64,000 nucleotides of DNA from Wolbachia endosymbiont of Ctenocephalides felis wCfeJ (GCF_012277315.1 NZ_CP051157.1:806001-870000), one strand, 5' to 3'; counted from the stretch's first letter, positions 27,175 to 35,536 are shown. The notes: generated by a model not told the origin, from the letters alone. A program made the numbers and translations.

Positions 27175-28797
27175 ATGCAATCTGGATCAGCAAGCAAACC
27201 GTATAACATACATTCAGCAGCTCAAAGTGGCCACTTAGAAATAGTTCAACATCTAGCATCACATGGAGTTGATGTTAACGCAAAAAATTATCATGGATCT
27301 ACACCATTACACCTAGCTGTTGGATGTGGTCATAAAAATATAGTAGAGACTCTATTGAACATAGGGGCTAAAATTGATGAAAAAGATGACTATGGATTTA
27401 CACCTTTACATTTAGCCATTCTTAATGGGTATAGAGATATAGTAGAAACTCTATTAAACGCAGGAGCTAAGATCGATGCAAAAGATGATTATGGAACTAC
27501 TCCTTTACACTTGGCTGCTGGGCTTGGTTTCAAGGATATAGTAGAAACCCTATTAGACACAGGGGCTAAGGCTGATGAAAAAGATAATTGTGGATTTACT
27601 CCTCTACATTGTGTTGCTCTCAGTAATCGTCCTATACGTAGGGCTGCTCTTAGCAGCTATAAAGATGTGGTAGAAATTTTGTTAAACGCAGGAGCTAAGA
27701 TTGACGAAAAAGATAATTATGGAACTACGCCTTTACATTTGGCTGCTGGCCTTGGCTCCAAAGACATAGTAGAGACTCTATTAAATACAGGAGCTAAGAT
27801 TGATGAAAGAGATAATAAAAGATTTACTCCCTTACATAATGCTGCTCGGAATGGTAACAAGGACGTAGTGGATACTTTGATAGAAAAAGGGGCTGTGATT
27901 AATGTAAAGTGTTGCCTTTTGAATACCCCTTTACATTTAGCTGCCAGTAATGGTAACAAGGACGTAGTGGATACTTTGATAGAAAAAGGGGCTGTGATTA
28001 ATTTACATAACAGGGATGAAGGTACTCCTTTACATTTAGCCGCTAGTAATGGCCATAAAGATGTAGTAGATACTTTGATAGAAAAAGGGATAGATGTTAA
28101 TGTAAGAGGTTATTTTTGGAATACTGCGTTACATTCGGCTGCTAGTAATGGCCATAAGGATGTAGTGGATACTTTGATAGAAAAAGGGGCTAAGGTTAAT
28201 TTGCAGAACATATATAGGTATACTCCTTTACACGAAGCTGTAGAATGTTTTCATGTAGAGGTAGCAAAGTCTCTGATAGCACACACAATTAAGTTAAAGG
28301 GTTCTAGAATACGAAAGCCAGATTACTTAGTAGAACATAGAGAAATGTCCGAATATTGGGATAAATGTCTAGATGAAATAAAAAAAATGAAAGAAGAAAA
28401 GGTCGGTGTAGATATTACGTTTTATAGTATTTTGGTAAGCAAGAGTATTGATAAGCTAGTATGCTATATGTGGAATGAACAATTCACAAAAGTATTAGAA
28501 AGAAGTAACTATCAAAATAAATTTTCTATATATGGCAACGATCTAGACTATTTATTCAAGAAAGCGAAACAAAGAGTAGAAGCTTTAAATATAGGTGAAA
28601 TAGTCATTAAACACTTTGATGGTTTGAGTAAGGGAGGTCCTGCTCATTTACAGATAGCTGAGTACTTAAGTAATGAGGACTTAAAAAATTTGAGAAAAGC
28701 GGCAATACAAACTATAGATGAAGAAAATGTATCTCAGTCCCTAAGAAGTAATGTGCGTGTAGAGTCTGCAGCGAAAAAACAAGGTAGGCATTATTAG
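27175..28797 (+). CDS. ankyrin-repeat protein with a unique C-terminal domain
   Basis: The 540-residue protein starts almost at once with ankyrin repeats (about residues 8-395, eleven to twelve units such as TPLHLAAGLGFKDIVETLLD). Units around 270-350 are nearly identical at DNA level (GATGTAGTGGATACTTTGAT recurs), a sign of recent unit duplication. Residues 395-540 form a charged helical domain without repeats (KKMKEEKVGVDITFYSILVS and following). The start ATG at 27175 has a strong ribosome site (AAGGAGGG). No signal peptide is seen. Function is unknown; as an ankyrin protein it may act in the host cell. Confidence 0.9.
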   Translation: MQSGSASKPYNIHSAAQSGHLEIVQHLASHGVDVNAKNYHGSTPLHLAVGCGHKNIVETLLNIGAKIDEKDDYGFTPLHLAILNGYRDIVETLLNAGAKIDAKDDYGTTPLHLAAGLGFKDIVETLLDTGAKADEKDNCGFTPLHCVALSNRPIRRAALSSYKDVVEILLNAGAKIDEKDNYGTTPLHLAAGLGSKDIVETLLNTGAKIDERDNKRFTPLHNAARNGNKDVVDTLIEKGAVINVKCCLLNTPLHLAASNGNKDVVDTLIEKGAVINLHNRDEGTPLHLAASNGHKDVVDTLIEKGIDVNVRGYFWNTALHSAASNGHKDVVDTLIEKGAKVNLQNIYRYTPLHEAVECFHVEVAKSLIAHTIKLKGSRIRKPDYLVEHREMSEYWDKCLDEIKKMKEEKVGVDITFYSILVSKSIDKLVCYMWNEQFTKVLERSNYQNKFSIYGNDLDYLFKKAKQRVEALNIGEIVIKHFDGLSKGGPAHLQIAEYLSNEDLKNLRKAAIQTIDEENVSQSLRSNVRVESAAKKQGRHY

Positions 28798-28837
28798 CAA
28801 TTTAAGAAGTCTACACGCAAAAGGATACGTCAATTAT

Positions 28838-29095
28838 CTTGATTACCTTACTTCTGCCAGATCTAGATATGAACTGATTTGTCCAACTTCGCTACCACAA
28901 TTTCAAGCCTCTATTTTCGCAACCTTATTTTTACCAAACAAGCTCTCTCAAAGATACATGCTTTATTGCGGTTTTGGTAAAAGTCAATATTTAAAATGCT
29001 TGTGGCGCTAATTGATATAGCATTTTTACTAAAGCATTGAAAATAAAGCGGTTGAATTATGAATAATTACATGCTAGTTTTAGATTGAGTATACT
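28838..29095 (+). repeat. intergenic block shared by the ankyrin genes, copy 3 (longest)
   Basis: Carries both the CAATTTCAAGCCTCTATTTT / CTTTATTGCGGTTTTGGTAA part seen in copy 1 and the GATATAGCATTTTTACTAAA / ATGCTAGTTTTAGATTGAGT part seen in copy 2. It occupies most of the 457-base gap before the decayed RDD gene. It is probably the most complete version of the ancestral block. Confidence 0.7.
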
Positions 29096-29138
29096 GAATC
29101 CTGTTTCAATGTTGAACAAAATATCTTGGAGTTTAAGA

Positions 29139-29258
29139 GAACAATTCCTAGAAGACTTTTACATCCAAAAAGATGCAAATACACTTGAAAATGGTGCTTT
29201 AAAGCAAGTAATGATAAGAAGTACTGTTAAGGGACTTTTATCAGTGCTTAGCTATTGA
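29139..29258 (+). pseudogene. 5' remnant of a second RDD gene
   Basis: Reading in two frames gives an IPRRLL piece, then IQKDANTLENGALKQVMIRS and TVKGLLSVLSY before a TGA at 29256. This matches TPGKLLIGIRIKNAVTFDSA and the IRSTLKVLLLLPSF region of the RDD protein at 22072. So the first RDD unit has lost its front, shifted frame once and been deleted at the membrane segment. Confidence 0.75.
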
Positions 29259-29845
29259 TATTTGATCAACACAAGCAGACTTTTTATGATAAAATTGCAA
29301 AAACAGTAGTAATTAGTTACAGGTCTGAAAAATGCTACTTGAATCTAAATTATGTAGGAATAACTAGGCGTACTATAGCATATGTTATTGACCATTTTAT
29401 TATTATGGGAACTCTCTTAGCCTTTCTTTCTTTTGCAAAAATGACTTTGGGTCTTGCTGAATTTAAACCATTAATTGTGTATAGTTATATTTGTTTATTT
29501 TGCTTGCTATCAATAATATTTGAAGTATTCATGATAAGAAGATTTGGTGGCACTCCAGGACAATTGTTATGCGGCATTCATATAAAAGGTGCAGATACAC
29601 TTAACAATATTACTCTAATGCAAGCGATAATTAGGCATGCCCCTTTTGAAGTTATTCACTTCCCTATACTCATCACGAGAAGGGAAATTTTTAATAATTA
29701 TACCTCCGAATGGTGGCTTGACCCTTCATCAGGCTTAATCTTTGTGGGCATAATACTAATTTTCATATGTGCAATATTTGACCGACGAAAGCAGTTTCTT
29801 CATGATAAAATTGTAAATACAGTGGCAATAGATTATAAACCTTGA
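29255..29845 (+). CDS. RDD family protein, truncated second copy
   Basis: The frame from a TTG at 29255 gives 196 residues that match the RDD protein at 22072 from its first FD(K/Q)HK..FYDKI motif through the complete second RDD unit (RRFGGTPGQLLCGIHIKGAD, FDRRKQFLHDKIVNTVAID). The N-terminal unit survives only as the broken remnant just upstream. One RDD unit is enough for a small membrane protein, so it could still be made, but the missing front and poor start suggest decay. It ends with its own ...DYKP residues before TGA. Confidence 0.7.
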   Translation: MIFDQHKQTFYDKIAKTVVISYRSEKCYLNLNYVGITRRTIAYVIDHFIIMGTLLAFLSFAKMTLGLAEFKPLIVYSYICLFCLLSIIFEVFMIRRFGGTPGQLLCGIHIKGADTLNNITLMQAIIRHAPFEVIHFPILITRREIFNNYTSEWWLDPSSGLIFVGIILIFICAIFDRRKQFLHDKIVNTVAIDYKP

Positions 29846-30133
29846 AGCTAATTTTTCTCTGCTGCAAGTTGATTATGCTGATTGTAATTAACATAGTTCC
29901 TCTCACTCCAGCTCTAGACTATATTTTCAAATAAACTGCGTAACTGCTTACGATGACATTGCTTGCTTTGGCACAACTTCTTTGATTTTTAATCTATATG
30001 AACTTTACTAAAAAAGTTATTGACACTAAAAATATTCGTGTTACAAGTAAGGCTATATTTGAGATTTACATAAATTGTTTATAGCCATTTAGTTTTAGTG
30101 TAGGTAATTTTTAGTTATACTTAGGGGGCTAAA

Positions 30134-31399
30134 ATGCATGTGAATCAGCAACAATCAAGTAATACAATTAAAAAAGATATTGTTATTCAGCTACTACAGT
30201 CTGGCATTTTAAAGCAAAGTAATTTTAGTGGCAAAATTAGTCAGGCAGAAGTAAGCAGATTAATAAACGATATTATAAGCTCAAGCGAAGATAATACGGG
30301 TGAGCTTCGTCGTTCAAAGCGAAGTGCAGGAAAAGGTATATATTACTCAGTAATCTTTATGTATCATGTATATCAGCTGGTAGATAAACTGGGTTGGGAG
30401 CATGGTTTACAGGTAGCCAATCGGTACTTAGGTACAAAACGTGGACAGGAGCAAGCTCTAGAAACAGTTAGGGAACTTTTAGGCGATGTAGAAGATATAG
30501 AAAATTTAAAAAATTTTATAGATGATCTCAAACAAATTTTGTCTACTGAAACAGGTGAAGAACAGGTTACAGAGGAATATAGCGATACATCTTTACACTT
30601 AGCTACTGAACAAGGTGACCTAAATGCAGTGAAATATCTTGTGGAAAAAAGTGGTGATATTAGTGCTCAAGATGAAATGGGCTACACACCTCTGCATTTG
30701 GCTGCTAAGCAAGGCAATTTGGATATAGTAAAATACCTTGTGGAGAAAGGCGCTGAGATCGATGATAGGTCTACTCCTTTACATTATGCTGCTTTTAATG
30801 GTAAATTAGATGTAGTAAAATACCTTGTAGAGAAAGGTGTTGATGTTAATGCTAAGACCAGTGGTGGGCTTACTCCTCTTCATATTGCTGCTCATGATAG
30901 TACATTAGATGTAGCAGAATACCTTGTAGAGAAAGGCGCTGATATTAATGCTAAGACCAATGATGGGTATACTCCTCTTCACATTGCTGCTAATGATGAT
31001 CAGTTAGATACAGTAAAATATCTTATAGAGCTAGGAGTCAATGTCAAAGCTAGAGATAGGGTTGGTCAGACGCCATTAGATGTTGCAAAAAGTAAAGGCT
31101 ATTCACAAATTGTTGAATTTCTGTCGTCTTATCAGCATGGAAATCGTAATCGCCGTGATGTAGTATCAAGCAATTCATGGACAAACAATAGTATTGTTAA
31201 TTGGGTCAAGGGTTTAATATCACCCACAGAATCTCCAGCTCTACTTACTTTTAGAGGACATGGTAATACTACTGCTACAGCTTTACCAGAAATAAACACT
31301 ACTGTAGTAAACAACACAATAATGCTAGGCATTCTAGCTGCTGGCCTGTTTAATAAACACAGCACAGGCAATTTCAACATCTGTTGGCATAGCTCTTGA
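30134..31399 (+). CDS. ankyrin-repeat protein cut by a phage-related junction
   Basis: Of 421 residues, 1-150 are a charged helical domain (IVIQLLQSGILKQSNFSGKI and YYSVIFMYHVYQLVDKLGWE), about 155-335 hold five to six ankyrin repeats (TPLHLAAKQGNLDIVKYLVE and others), and the tail has a hydrophobic segment (NNTIMLGILAAGLFN, about 395-409). A GGGGGCT ribosome site precedes the ATG. The last 22 codons overlap, on the opposite strand, a small frame (31334-31492) next to the WO-type recombinase tail; the C terminus (STGNFNICWHSS) is probably where a longer protein was cut and joined to phage sequence. Confidence 0.87.
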   Translation: MHVNQQQSSNTIKKDIVIQLLQSGILKQSNFSGKISQAEVSRLINDIISSSEDNTGELRRSKRSAGKGIYYSVIFMYHVYQLVDKLGWEHGLQVANRYLGTKRGQEQALETVRELLGDVEDIENLKNFIDDLKQILSTETGEEQVTEEYSDTSLHLATEQGDLNAVKYLVEKSGDISAQDEMGYTPLHLAAKQGNLDIVKYLVEKGAEIDDRSTPLHYAAFNGKLDVVKYLVEKGVDVNAKTSGGLTPLHIAAHDSTLDVAEYLVEKGADINAKTNDGYTPLHIAANDDQLDTVKYLIELGVNVKARDRVGQTPLDVAKSKGYSQIVEFLSSYQHGNRNRRDVVSSNSWTNNSIVNWVKGLISPTESPALLTFRGHGNTTATALPEINTTVVNNTIMLGILAAGLFNKHSTGNFNICWHSS

Positions 31400-31492
31400 T
31401 TTCTCTATAGCAGTCCCTTTTGCAGAAGAAGTACTTTTCCTATTTTTTAACTTTTTGGCAATATCTTTCCATGCTTTTTTTGGTGTTTTCAT
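31334..31492 (-). CDS. small basic protein downstream of the recombinase tail
   Basis: A 52-codon frame starts with ATG at 31492 after a good ribosome site (AGGAGAAAAAC) and encodes MKTPKKAWKDIAKKLKNRKS followed by a polar stretch and IACAVFIKQASS. It overlaps the 3' end of the ankyrin gene in antisense. The clear ribosome site and its place just after the recombinase on the same strand support a real, perhaps truncated, phage gene. Function is unknown. Confidence 0.45.
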   Translation of the reverse strand: MKTPKKAWKDIAKKLKNRKSTSSAKGTAIEKSRAMPTDVEIACAVFIKQASS

Positions 31493-31513
31493 AATGTTTT
31501 TCTCCTGTATAAA

Positions 31514-31780
31514 TTAAGCAGCGAGTCCATAAAACTTTTCTAGCTGCTCACTCCACAACGTTGGAATCTCTATTAAATCAGCTAGTCTTAAGTTATTTGG
31601 TTGTCTCCTGTTTATTATATCTTCTTTGATCTTTTGAGCTAAATAATTTAACCTTAAAATTTGATGTATTCTTCTCATACTCATCTTAAATTTTACGCTC
31701 ATTTCCTTTACACTGGCGTATTTCCCTTCTTCTAGCTTACGTCTCCATAAATAGGCTTTGGGTAGTGCATTCAGAGACAA
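31514..31780 (-). pseudogene. C-terminal piece of a WO-type large serine recombinase
   Basis: The 88-residue frame (KAYLWRRKLEEGKYASVKEM, then MSMRRIHQILRLNYLAQKIK and IPTLWSEQLEKFYGLAA) matches from memory the last part of the large serine recombinases that integrate phage WO, including the helix-turn-helix-like segment. The catalytic N-terminal domain (about 400 residues) is absent; upstream on this strand lies the hydrolase gene. The ATG used by the frame is inside the ancestral gene. It marks an old prophage junction. Confidence 0.75.
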
Positions 31781-31813
31781 AGATTTATATTTCTTGTTTT
31801 ACGTCTCCATTAT

Positions 31814-32869
31814 TCAGGTTTTGCAAATCATACTATTTATTGTAGGTGGATTTGCTTTTGTAATACCTACTTCTGAGATTAAGGTTTCCTGTTCAGAACA
31901 AACTTTATGTCCTTGTTCTTGTGCAGATGGTTTTTCTTCATGTTCTTGCTTAAGAGATACTTTCTTTTCAAAATAATTATCTGTGAGTTCTAAAAAGAGT
32001 GAAATCAATTCAGGAAGAGTATAATTATGTTCATTTGATGAGCATAACTCTGTAATCGGAGAAAAATGAATATCATCTGCTTTGATAGGTAGCAACGATA
32101 AAAACTTATTCCAACATTTTTTTATTACTCCAACCTTGGGTTCAGGATTTTTTGTTTTTGGTATTTTAGTTAAATTAGTATGCTCTATAAAAAATTCTTT
32201 GTATTCCTCAAAACCTTCAAAGATTTCTTTTTTTTGATAGTCTTTTTTCCTATCGCTTGTTTCTATATCAGCAATTTTAGCACCTATAGTTGCCTTTTTA
32301 TTAATAAAACCATCATTCTCTAAATTGAAACAGATTGTATATGGAGTAATATCGTTAATTATTGTGTGTGGTTTAAAATGCCATCCAAAGCATTTGAGTA
32401 TAAATTTTATTATAGGAGGAAATAGCCATTTTGGTTTTGATACGTGTAGTAATTTGACTATAAGTTTTTTGAACGAGCTGAAAGACTTATTGATGATACA
32501 CCTTAAATGGACATTGTCATCCTTAAATCTCTTGTAAGTTTCGGCAGCTATTAGCCCTCCAGCGCAACTACCATATAACACTATGTTGTTAGGGCGAATA
32601 CCTTGCTTTAAAAGATCTGAAATGACTTCAATACCTGCATTTACTCGATTCTGACCATTTAAAGAATTACCTTTGCTTTTTCCAGAGCCAGGAAAATTAA
32701 TAAAGTGAACATCCATACCTGCTTCAGCAGCCCAGTTCCATTCTCCTTTGTCTTCATCTGGTTCCTTTTCAAAAGTATATGTAAGCCCCGGGAAGTAAAC
32801 TATATGCTTCTTTTCTTTATTATCTATATTAATCTTTGAGCTTGACATCACTATCTTTTGAATTCGCAT
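31814..32869 (-). CDS. alpha/beta hydrolase-like protein with a cysteine nucleophile
   Basis: A 351-residue protein with an alpha/beta hydrolase core: HIVYFPGLTYTFEKEP (oxyanion strand), the FINFPGSGKSKGNS loop, and the nucleophile elbow NIVLYGSCAGGLIAAE in which Cys102 stands where most family members have serine. The aspartate and histidine of the triad are not certain; the segment IKADDIHFSPITELCSSNEH is a candidate for the acid and base. The C-terminal 60 residues are acidic and polar. No signal peptide is visible. Two starts are possible (32869 or the ATG at 32848). Unusual hydrolases next to phage remnants are often effectors, but that is inference. Confidence 0.75.
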   Translation of the reverse strand: MRIQKIVMSSSKINIDNKEKKHIVYFPGLTYTFEKEPDEDKGEWNWAAEAGMDVHFINFPGSGKSKGNSLNGQNRVNAGIEVISDLLKQGIRPNNIVLYGSCAGGLIAAETYKRFKDDNVHLRCIINKSFSSFKKLIVKLLHVSKPKWLFPPIIKFILKCFGWHFKPHTIINDITPYTICFNLENDGFINKKATIGAKIADIETSDRKKDYQKKEIFEGFEEYKEFFIEHTNLTKIPKTKNPEPKVGVIKKCWNKFLSLLPIKADDIHFSPITELCSSNEHNYTLPELISLFLELTDNYFEKKVSLKQEHEEKPSAQEQGHKVCSEQETLISEVGITKANPPTINSMICKT

Positions 32870-33335
32870 TCCATTTTGAGTGTTTATGAACTCTTCCCTA
32901 GTTTTTATAGTATTTTCTTCTGTTACTTCATGCTATAGTCCTCACTGTATTAATTTAATAATACACAAAATTTTAAAAAAATCAATTTTTATTAAGAAAT
33001 CAATTATTTACGCACTTATCTTAAGGTTTATTGGAACTAGCTGGCTTGCTAATTGTGGTGTAAACCTTTCTTTTGAAGAGATCAAAAAGCTATTAAACTT
33101 AAGTGTAGTTTTACCCCGTGACAGCAAGATCATTAAAGATATCTTTCTTAGCATTCCAAGGAACATTACAAGTACTCTTTGACCTTAGAGGTACGGTTTC
33201 CTAAAAATCCTACCTAGCTTCAAAATGGGTTTTCTAGCTTTTTCTCGAAAAGTTCTCTCTTCTCAAGGTAATTGTGCATGAAATTCAGCTAAGCCCATAC
33301 CATCACACTCTGGGACCATACAGATTATTAATTGC
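32870..33335. other. 466-base region without a convincing gene
   Basis: A plus-strand frame of 100 codons (32880-33182) is present. Its second half, around ILRFIGTSWLANCGVNLSFE, looks more protein-like than the first and could be a remnant, but I recognise nothing and its start lies among AT-rich, unlikely codons. The rest holds no feature I can support. Confidence 0.4.
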
Positions 33336-33914
33336 TTACTGAAGATTTTGATGATTATTGTATGTATTACTGGATTCAAGAAGGATTGGTTGGTTCACAT
33401 TTTTAATTTCTGCAAGTGCAGTACTAGGCTTTAAAAGGTTATACAACACAAAACCTATACTAGCTACTAATCCAGCTATTCCTAGAGTTGCTGCCGCTAC
33501 AGGCATCTTCATGATATATAATGCAATACAATTGACCAATACCACTATACCGACGATACCGGCTATAATTGATTGAGATAACTTTTTTGATGATGTTTCA
33601 CCTTCAGAACTGTCTGTACTATCAAAACATATTTCTATTTCATTAGCAGAAGAACTATCAGGAATGTTTTGCTCTTGCTCATTAGTTTCACTATCAACGG
33701 AAGGTGGCTCTATAATAGTCTCTATTGAATCATTTTGGCTTTCTTCCTTGTCTTCAGCTAAAGGTTGTGGTATATAGATAGGTTCTATAATAGTTGTTAT
33801 TGAAGGGTTTTGAACTCTGTTTTTAACCACAAGTTTAGGTGTGAGCTCTACAGCTTTTACTAGAGGTAAACCGTTTATTTTAAACTCATAAGTTTTTTCT
33901 TCGGTATTTTTCAT
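33336..33914 (-). CDS. hypothetical protein with two C-terminal membrane helices
   Basis: I place the start at the ATG at 33914, which has a clear AAGGAGAACT ribosome site; the frame is open further upstream to a GTG at 34028 but that part runs towards the MITE-like element and lacks a ribosome site. The 192-residue product has a polar, acidic region (residues 1-110, rich in Glu, Ser and IIEP motifs) and two hydrophobic helices (about 115-135 and 138-160, IIAGIVGIVVLVNCIALYIM and GIAGLVASIGFVLYNLL). This fits a tail-anchored membrane protein with a disordered domain. I do not recognise it. Confidence 0.75.
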   Translation of the reverse strand: MKNTEEKTYEFKINGLPLVKAVELTPKLVVKNRVQNPSITTIIEPIYIPQPLAEDKEESQNDSIETIIEPPSVDSETNEQEQNIPDSSSANEIEICFDSTDSSEGETSSKKLSQSIIAGIVGIVVLVNCIALYIMKMPVAAATLGIAGLVASIGFVLYNLLKPSTALAEIKNVNQPILLESSNTYNNHQNLQ

Positions 33915-34032
33915 AGTTCTCCTTATATAAAAATATGTTGATTTAGTTATGGCAGTTGAAATAGCAAAGCAGCTAATGCCAAACTTCGTTATTACAAATT
34001 TCCACCACACAGAGATCGGATATGCCACATTA

Positions 34033-34166
34033 CTGTTCTGTCAATGGCGTCAACTTAAGGAAAAGTGTCAGTGATTGTGTTCTCTCTATAGTTGCGATAA
34101 GGTACATCATCTCTTTAGGAGAGTTTGCTGATTGAGCCTCTTAAGTTGATACCATTGCCTGAACAG
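34033..34166. mobile_element. MITE-like element, copy 1
   Basis: A 134-base element with terminal inverted repeats of about 27 bases. The left end CTGTTCTGTCAATGGCGTCA ACTTAAG pairs with the right end, whose complement begins CTGTTCAGGCAATGGTATCA. It carries no gene. The interior (GTCAGTGATTGTGTTCTCTC) matches copy 2. It sits upstream of the gene at 33336-33914. Confidence 0.75.
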
Positions 34167-34225
34167 ATATAGTTGAAATAGAAGTAATTAAGCTACTCCT
34201 ACCAACAGGTTCAAAGCTTCTAACA

Positions 34226-34615
34226 TTAAAACTTTCTAATGCTAATTACATTGAACTCTTTTGAAGGCCTGCCTTCTTTCAGAGTTATATTAAATTTTAA
34301 TTCTTTTCCATCTAAAGATAAAGCTCCTTTATCTAATGTGTATTTGTTGATAGAACAGCTTGTCCAGTCGTTAGAGCATTCCCATTCTTCTAGTAATTCT
34401 GGATATAATAATATAGAGTGTGGCTTAAATGTTTCTACCATTCCAAATTTGTTATGCCAATTTGCAAATTGAACCTCTCCATATCCACATGCATTACGGG
34501 TTAAAGATAAAAGTTCAAGTTCTGAGGATTCTGAATTATCTGCGTTAAACTTAGACACCTCATAATAAGCGCCATCCTCAAAAAAATTTGTATAATCATT
34601 GATAAAATCTGTCAT
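34226..34615 (-). CDS. hypothetical protein
   Basis: A 129-residue acidic protein (MTDFINDYTNFFEDGAYYEV...) with no domain I recognise. Two cysteine-tryptophan-rich segments (WECSNDWTSCSINKYTL) suggest a compact fold. It is framed by two copies of the MITE-like element, and an 11-base perfect inverted repeat lies just upstream of its start. The flanking elements suggest a mobile or recently shuffled locus. The start ATG at 34615 follows CATTATGACAG-type sequence with only a weak ribosome site. Confidence 0.7.
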   Translation of the reverse strand: MTDFINDYTNFFEDGAYYEVSKFNADNSESSELELLSLTRNACGYGEVQFANWHNKFGMVETFKPHSILLYPELLEEWECSNDWTSCSINKYTLDKGALSLDGKELKFNITLKEGRPSKEFNVISIRKF

Positions 34616-34627
34616 AATGTTAACCTA

Positions 34628-34652
34628 TTATATTAATAAACTATTAATATAA
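34628..34652. promoter_or_regulatory. perfect inverted repeat upstream of 34226-34615
   Basis: Arms TTATATTAATA and TATTAATATAA are exact complements with a three-base spacer (AAC), 12 bases before the ATG. It may be an operator or a leader hairpin. The plan resembles the site at 10212-10240. Confidence 0.4.
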
Positions 34653-34774
34653 TAACTAATATCCATTTATAAGTCAAATAAGTTAAATTATTAATATCTA
34701 AAAACTAAACTATAGTTACTACAGCGTACAAGAAAACCCTCCAGCAATAATCTGCATTTCATAATTATCTGTAT

Positions 34775-34922
34775 CTGTTCAGCCAATGATATCAACTTAA
34801 GGAAAAACGTCAGTGACTGTGTTCTCTCTATAGTTGCAATAAGGTAGATAAGTCCAAGCGCCATCGTGCCTTTAGGAAAGTTGCTGATGGAGGCTCTTAA
34901 GTTGATGCCATTAACTGTCCTG
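34775..34922. mobile_element. MITE-like element, copy 2
   Basis: A 148-base relative of copy 1 in the same orientation. The left end is CTGTTCAGCCAATGATATCA and the right end reads CTTAAGTTGATGCCATTAAC before TGTCCTG; the ends are inverted repeats over most of 27 bases. It is 14 bases longer than copy 1 because of an interior segment (AGTCCAAGCGCCATCG) that copy 1 lacks. The rest of the 590-base gap before iscX shows no gene. Confidence 0.72.
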
Positions 34923-35207
34923 TGTATTGGTATTAGTTAGAATAGCAGACCGTAGAAACTTGGTTGAAGTTAATGACGACAAAAAATCTTTTATTGACTC
35001 GGTTAAAATTTCAATTCTATTTTGTCGCATCAATTTACCTTAATTTTTTTGTTAGTTCTCAACTAGGTGGGTTCCTTTAAGTAACCAAAAGTTAATAAAA
35101 AAGTATGAAATATGGCTAATTTTACCTATTTAAAATAAAGGTTGTGAGAGGAGTTCGTTTTTGATATTACTGGGGCACCAATTTAGTTTATTGAGAAGGT
35201 GCAAGAT

Positions 35208-35399
35208 ATGAAATGGCTTGATATAGAAGACATCGCAGAAGCCTTAGAGGAAAAATTTCCAGATGAGGATGTAATTAATATCAGGTTTATTGAGCTTAAA
35301 AAAAAAGTCCTGAGCTTAGAGGGGTTTGATGACGATGAAAAGCATTGTAATGAAAAAATACTTGAAGCCATACAAACAGCTTGGATTGAGTTAACATAG
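35208..35399 (+). CDS. iscX: Fe-S cluster assembly regulator IscX
   Basis: A 63-residue acidic protein of the IscX/YfhJ family. The start MKWLDIEDIAEALEEKFPDE, the VINIRFIEL strand, LEGFDDDEKHCNEKILEAI and the final WIEL match the family along its full length. It binds the cysteine desulfurase IscS and iron and slows cluster assembly. I choose ATG 35208 over GTG 35199 because MKW aligns with the family start and GAGAAGG lies nine bases upstream. The other isc genes are not in this window. Confidence 0.93.
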   Translation: MKWLDIEDIAEALEEKFPDEDVINIRFIELKKKVLSLEGFDDDEKHCNEKILEAIQTAWIELT

Positions 35400-35459
35400 C
35401 TCGGAACTACAATAAATCAAACAGGCTCTTTTAGTCATAAAAGCTGAACGAAAAAAGTT

Positions 35460-35536
35460 ACTTGACAACCCTAGCAAGTTCTCTTGTCACGGTACCGGAG
35501 GTATTCGGTTACCTTCATCTGTGCAGATTAAACGAC
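35460..35536 (+). repeat. dispersed 75-base intergenic repeat, copy 2
   Basis: Same ends as copy 1 at 12172-12246 (ACTTGACAACC ... TCTGTGCAGATTAAACGAC), with a more GC-rich centre (GTCACGGTACCGGAGG). It lies 80 bases upstream of the lipoprotein gene. Confidence 0.55.

Noticed and set aside
32880-33182. A 100-codon plus-strand frame after the hydrolase gene
   Set aside because: The start region is low-complexity, there is no ribosome site and no family is recognisable. A remnant in its second half cannot be excluded.
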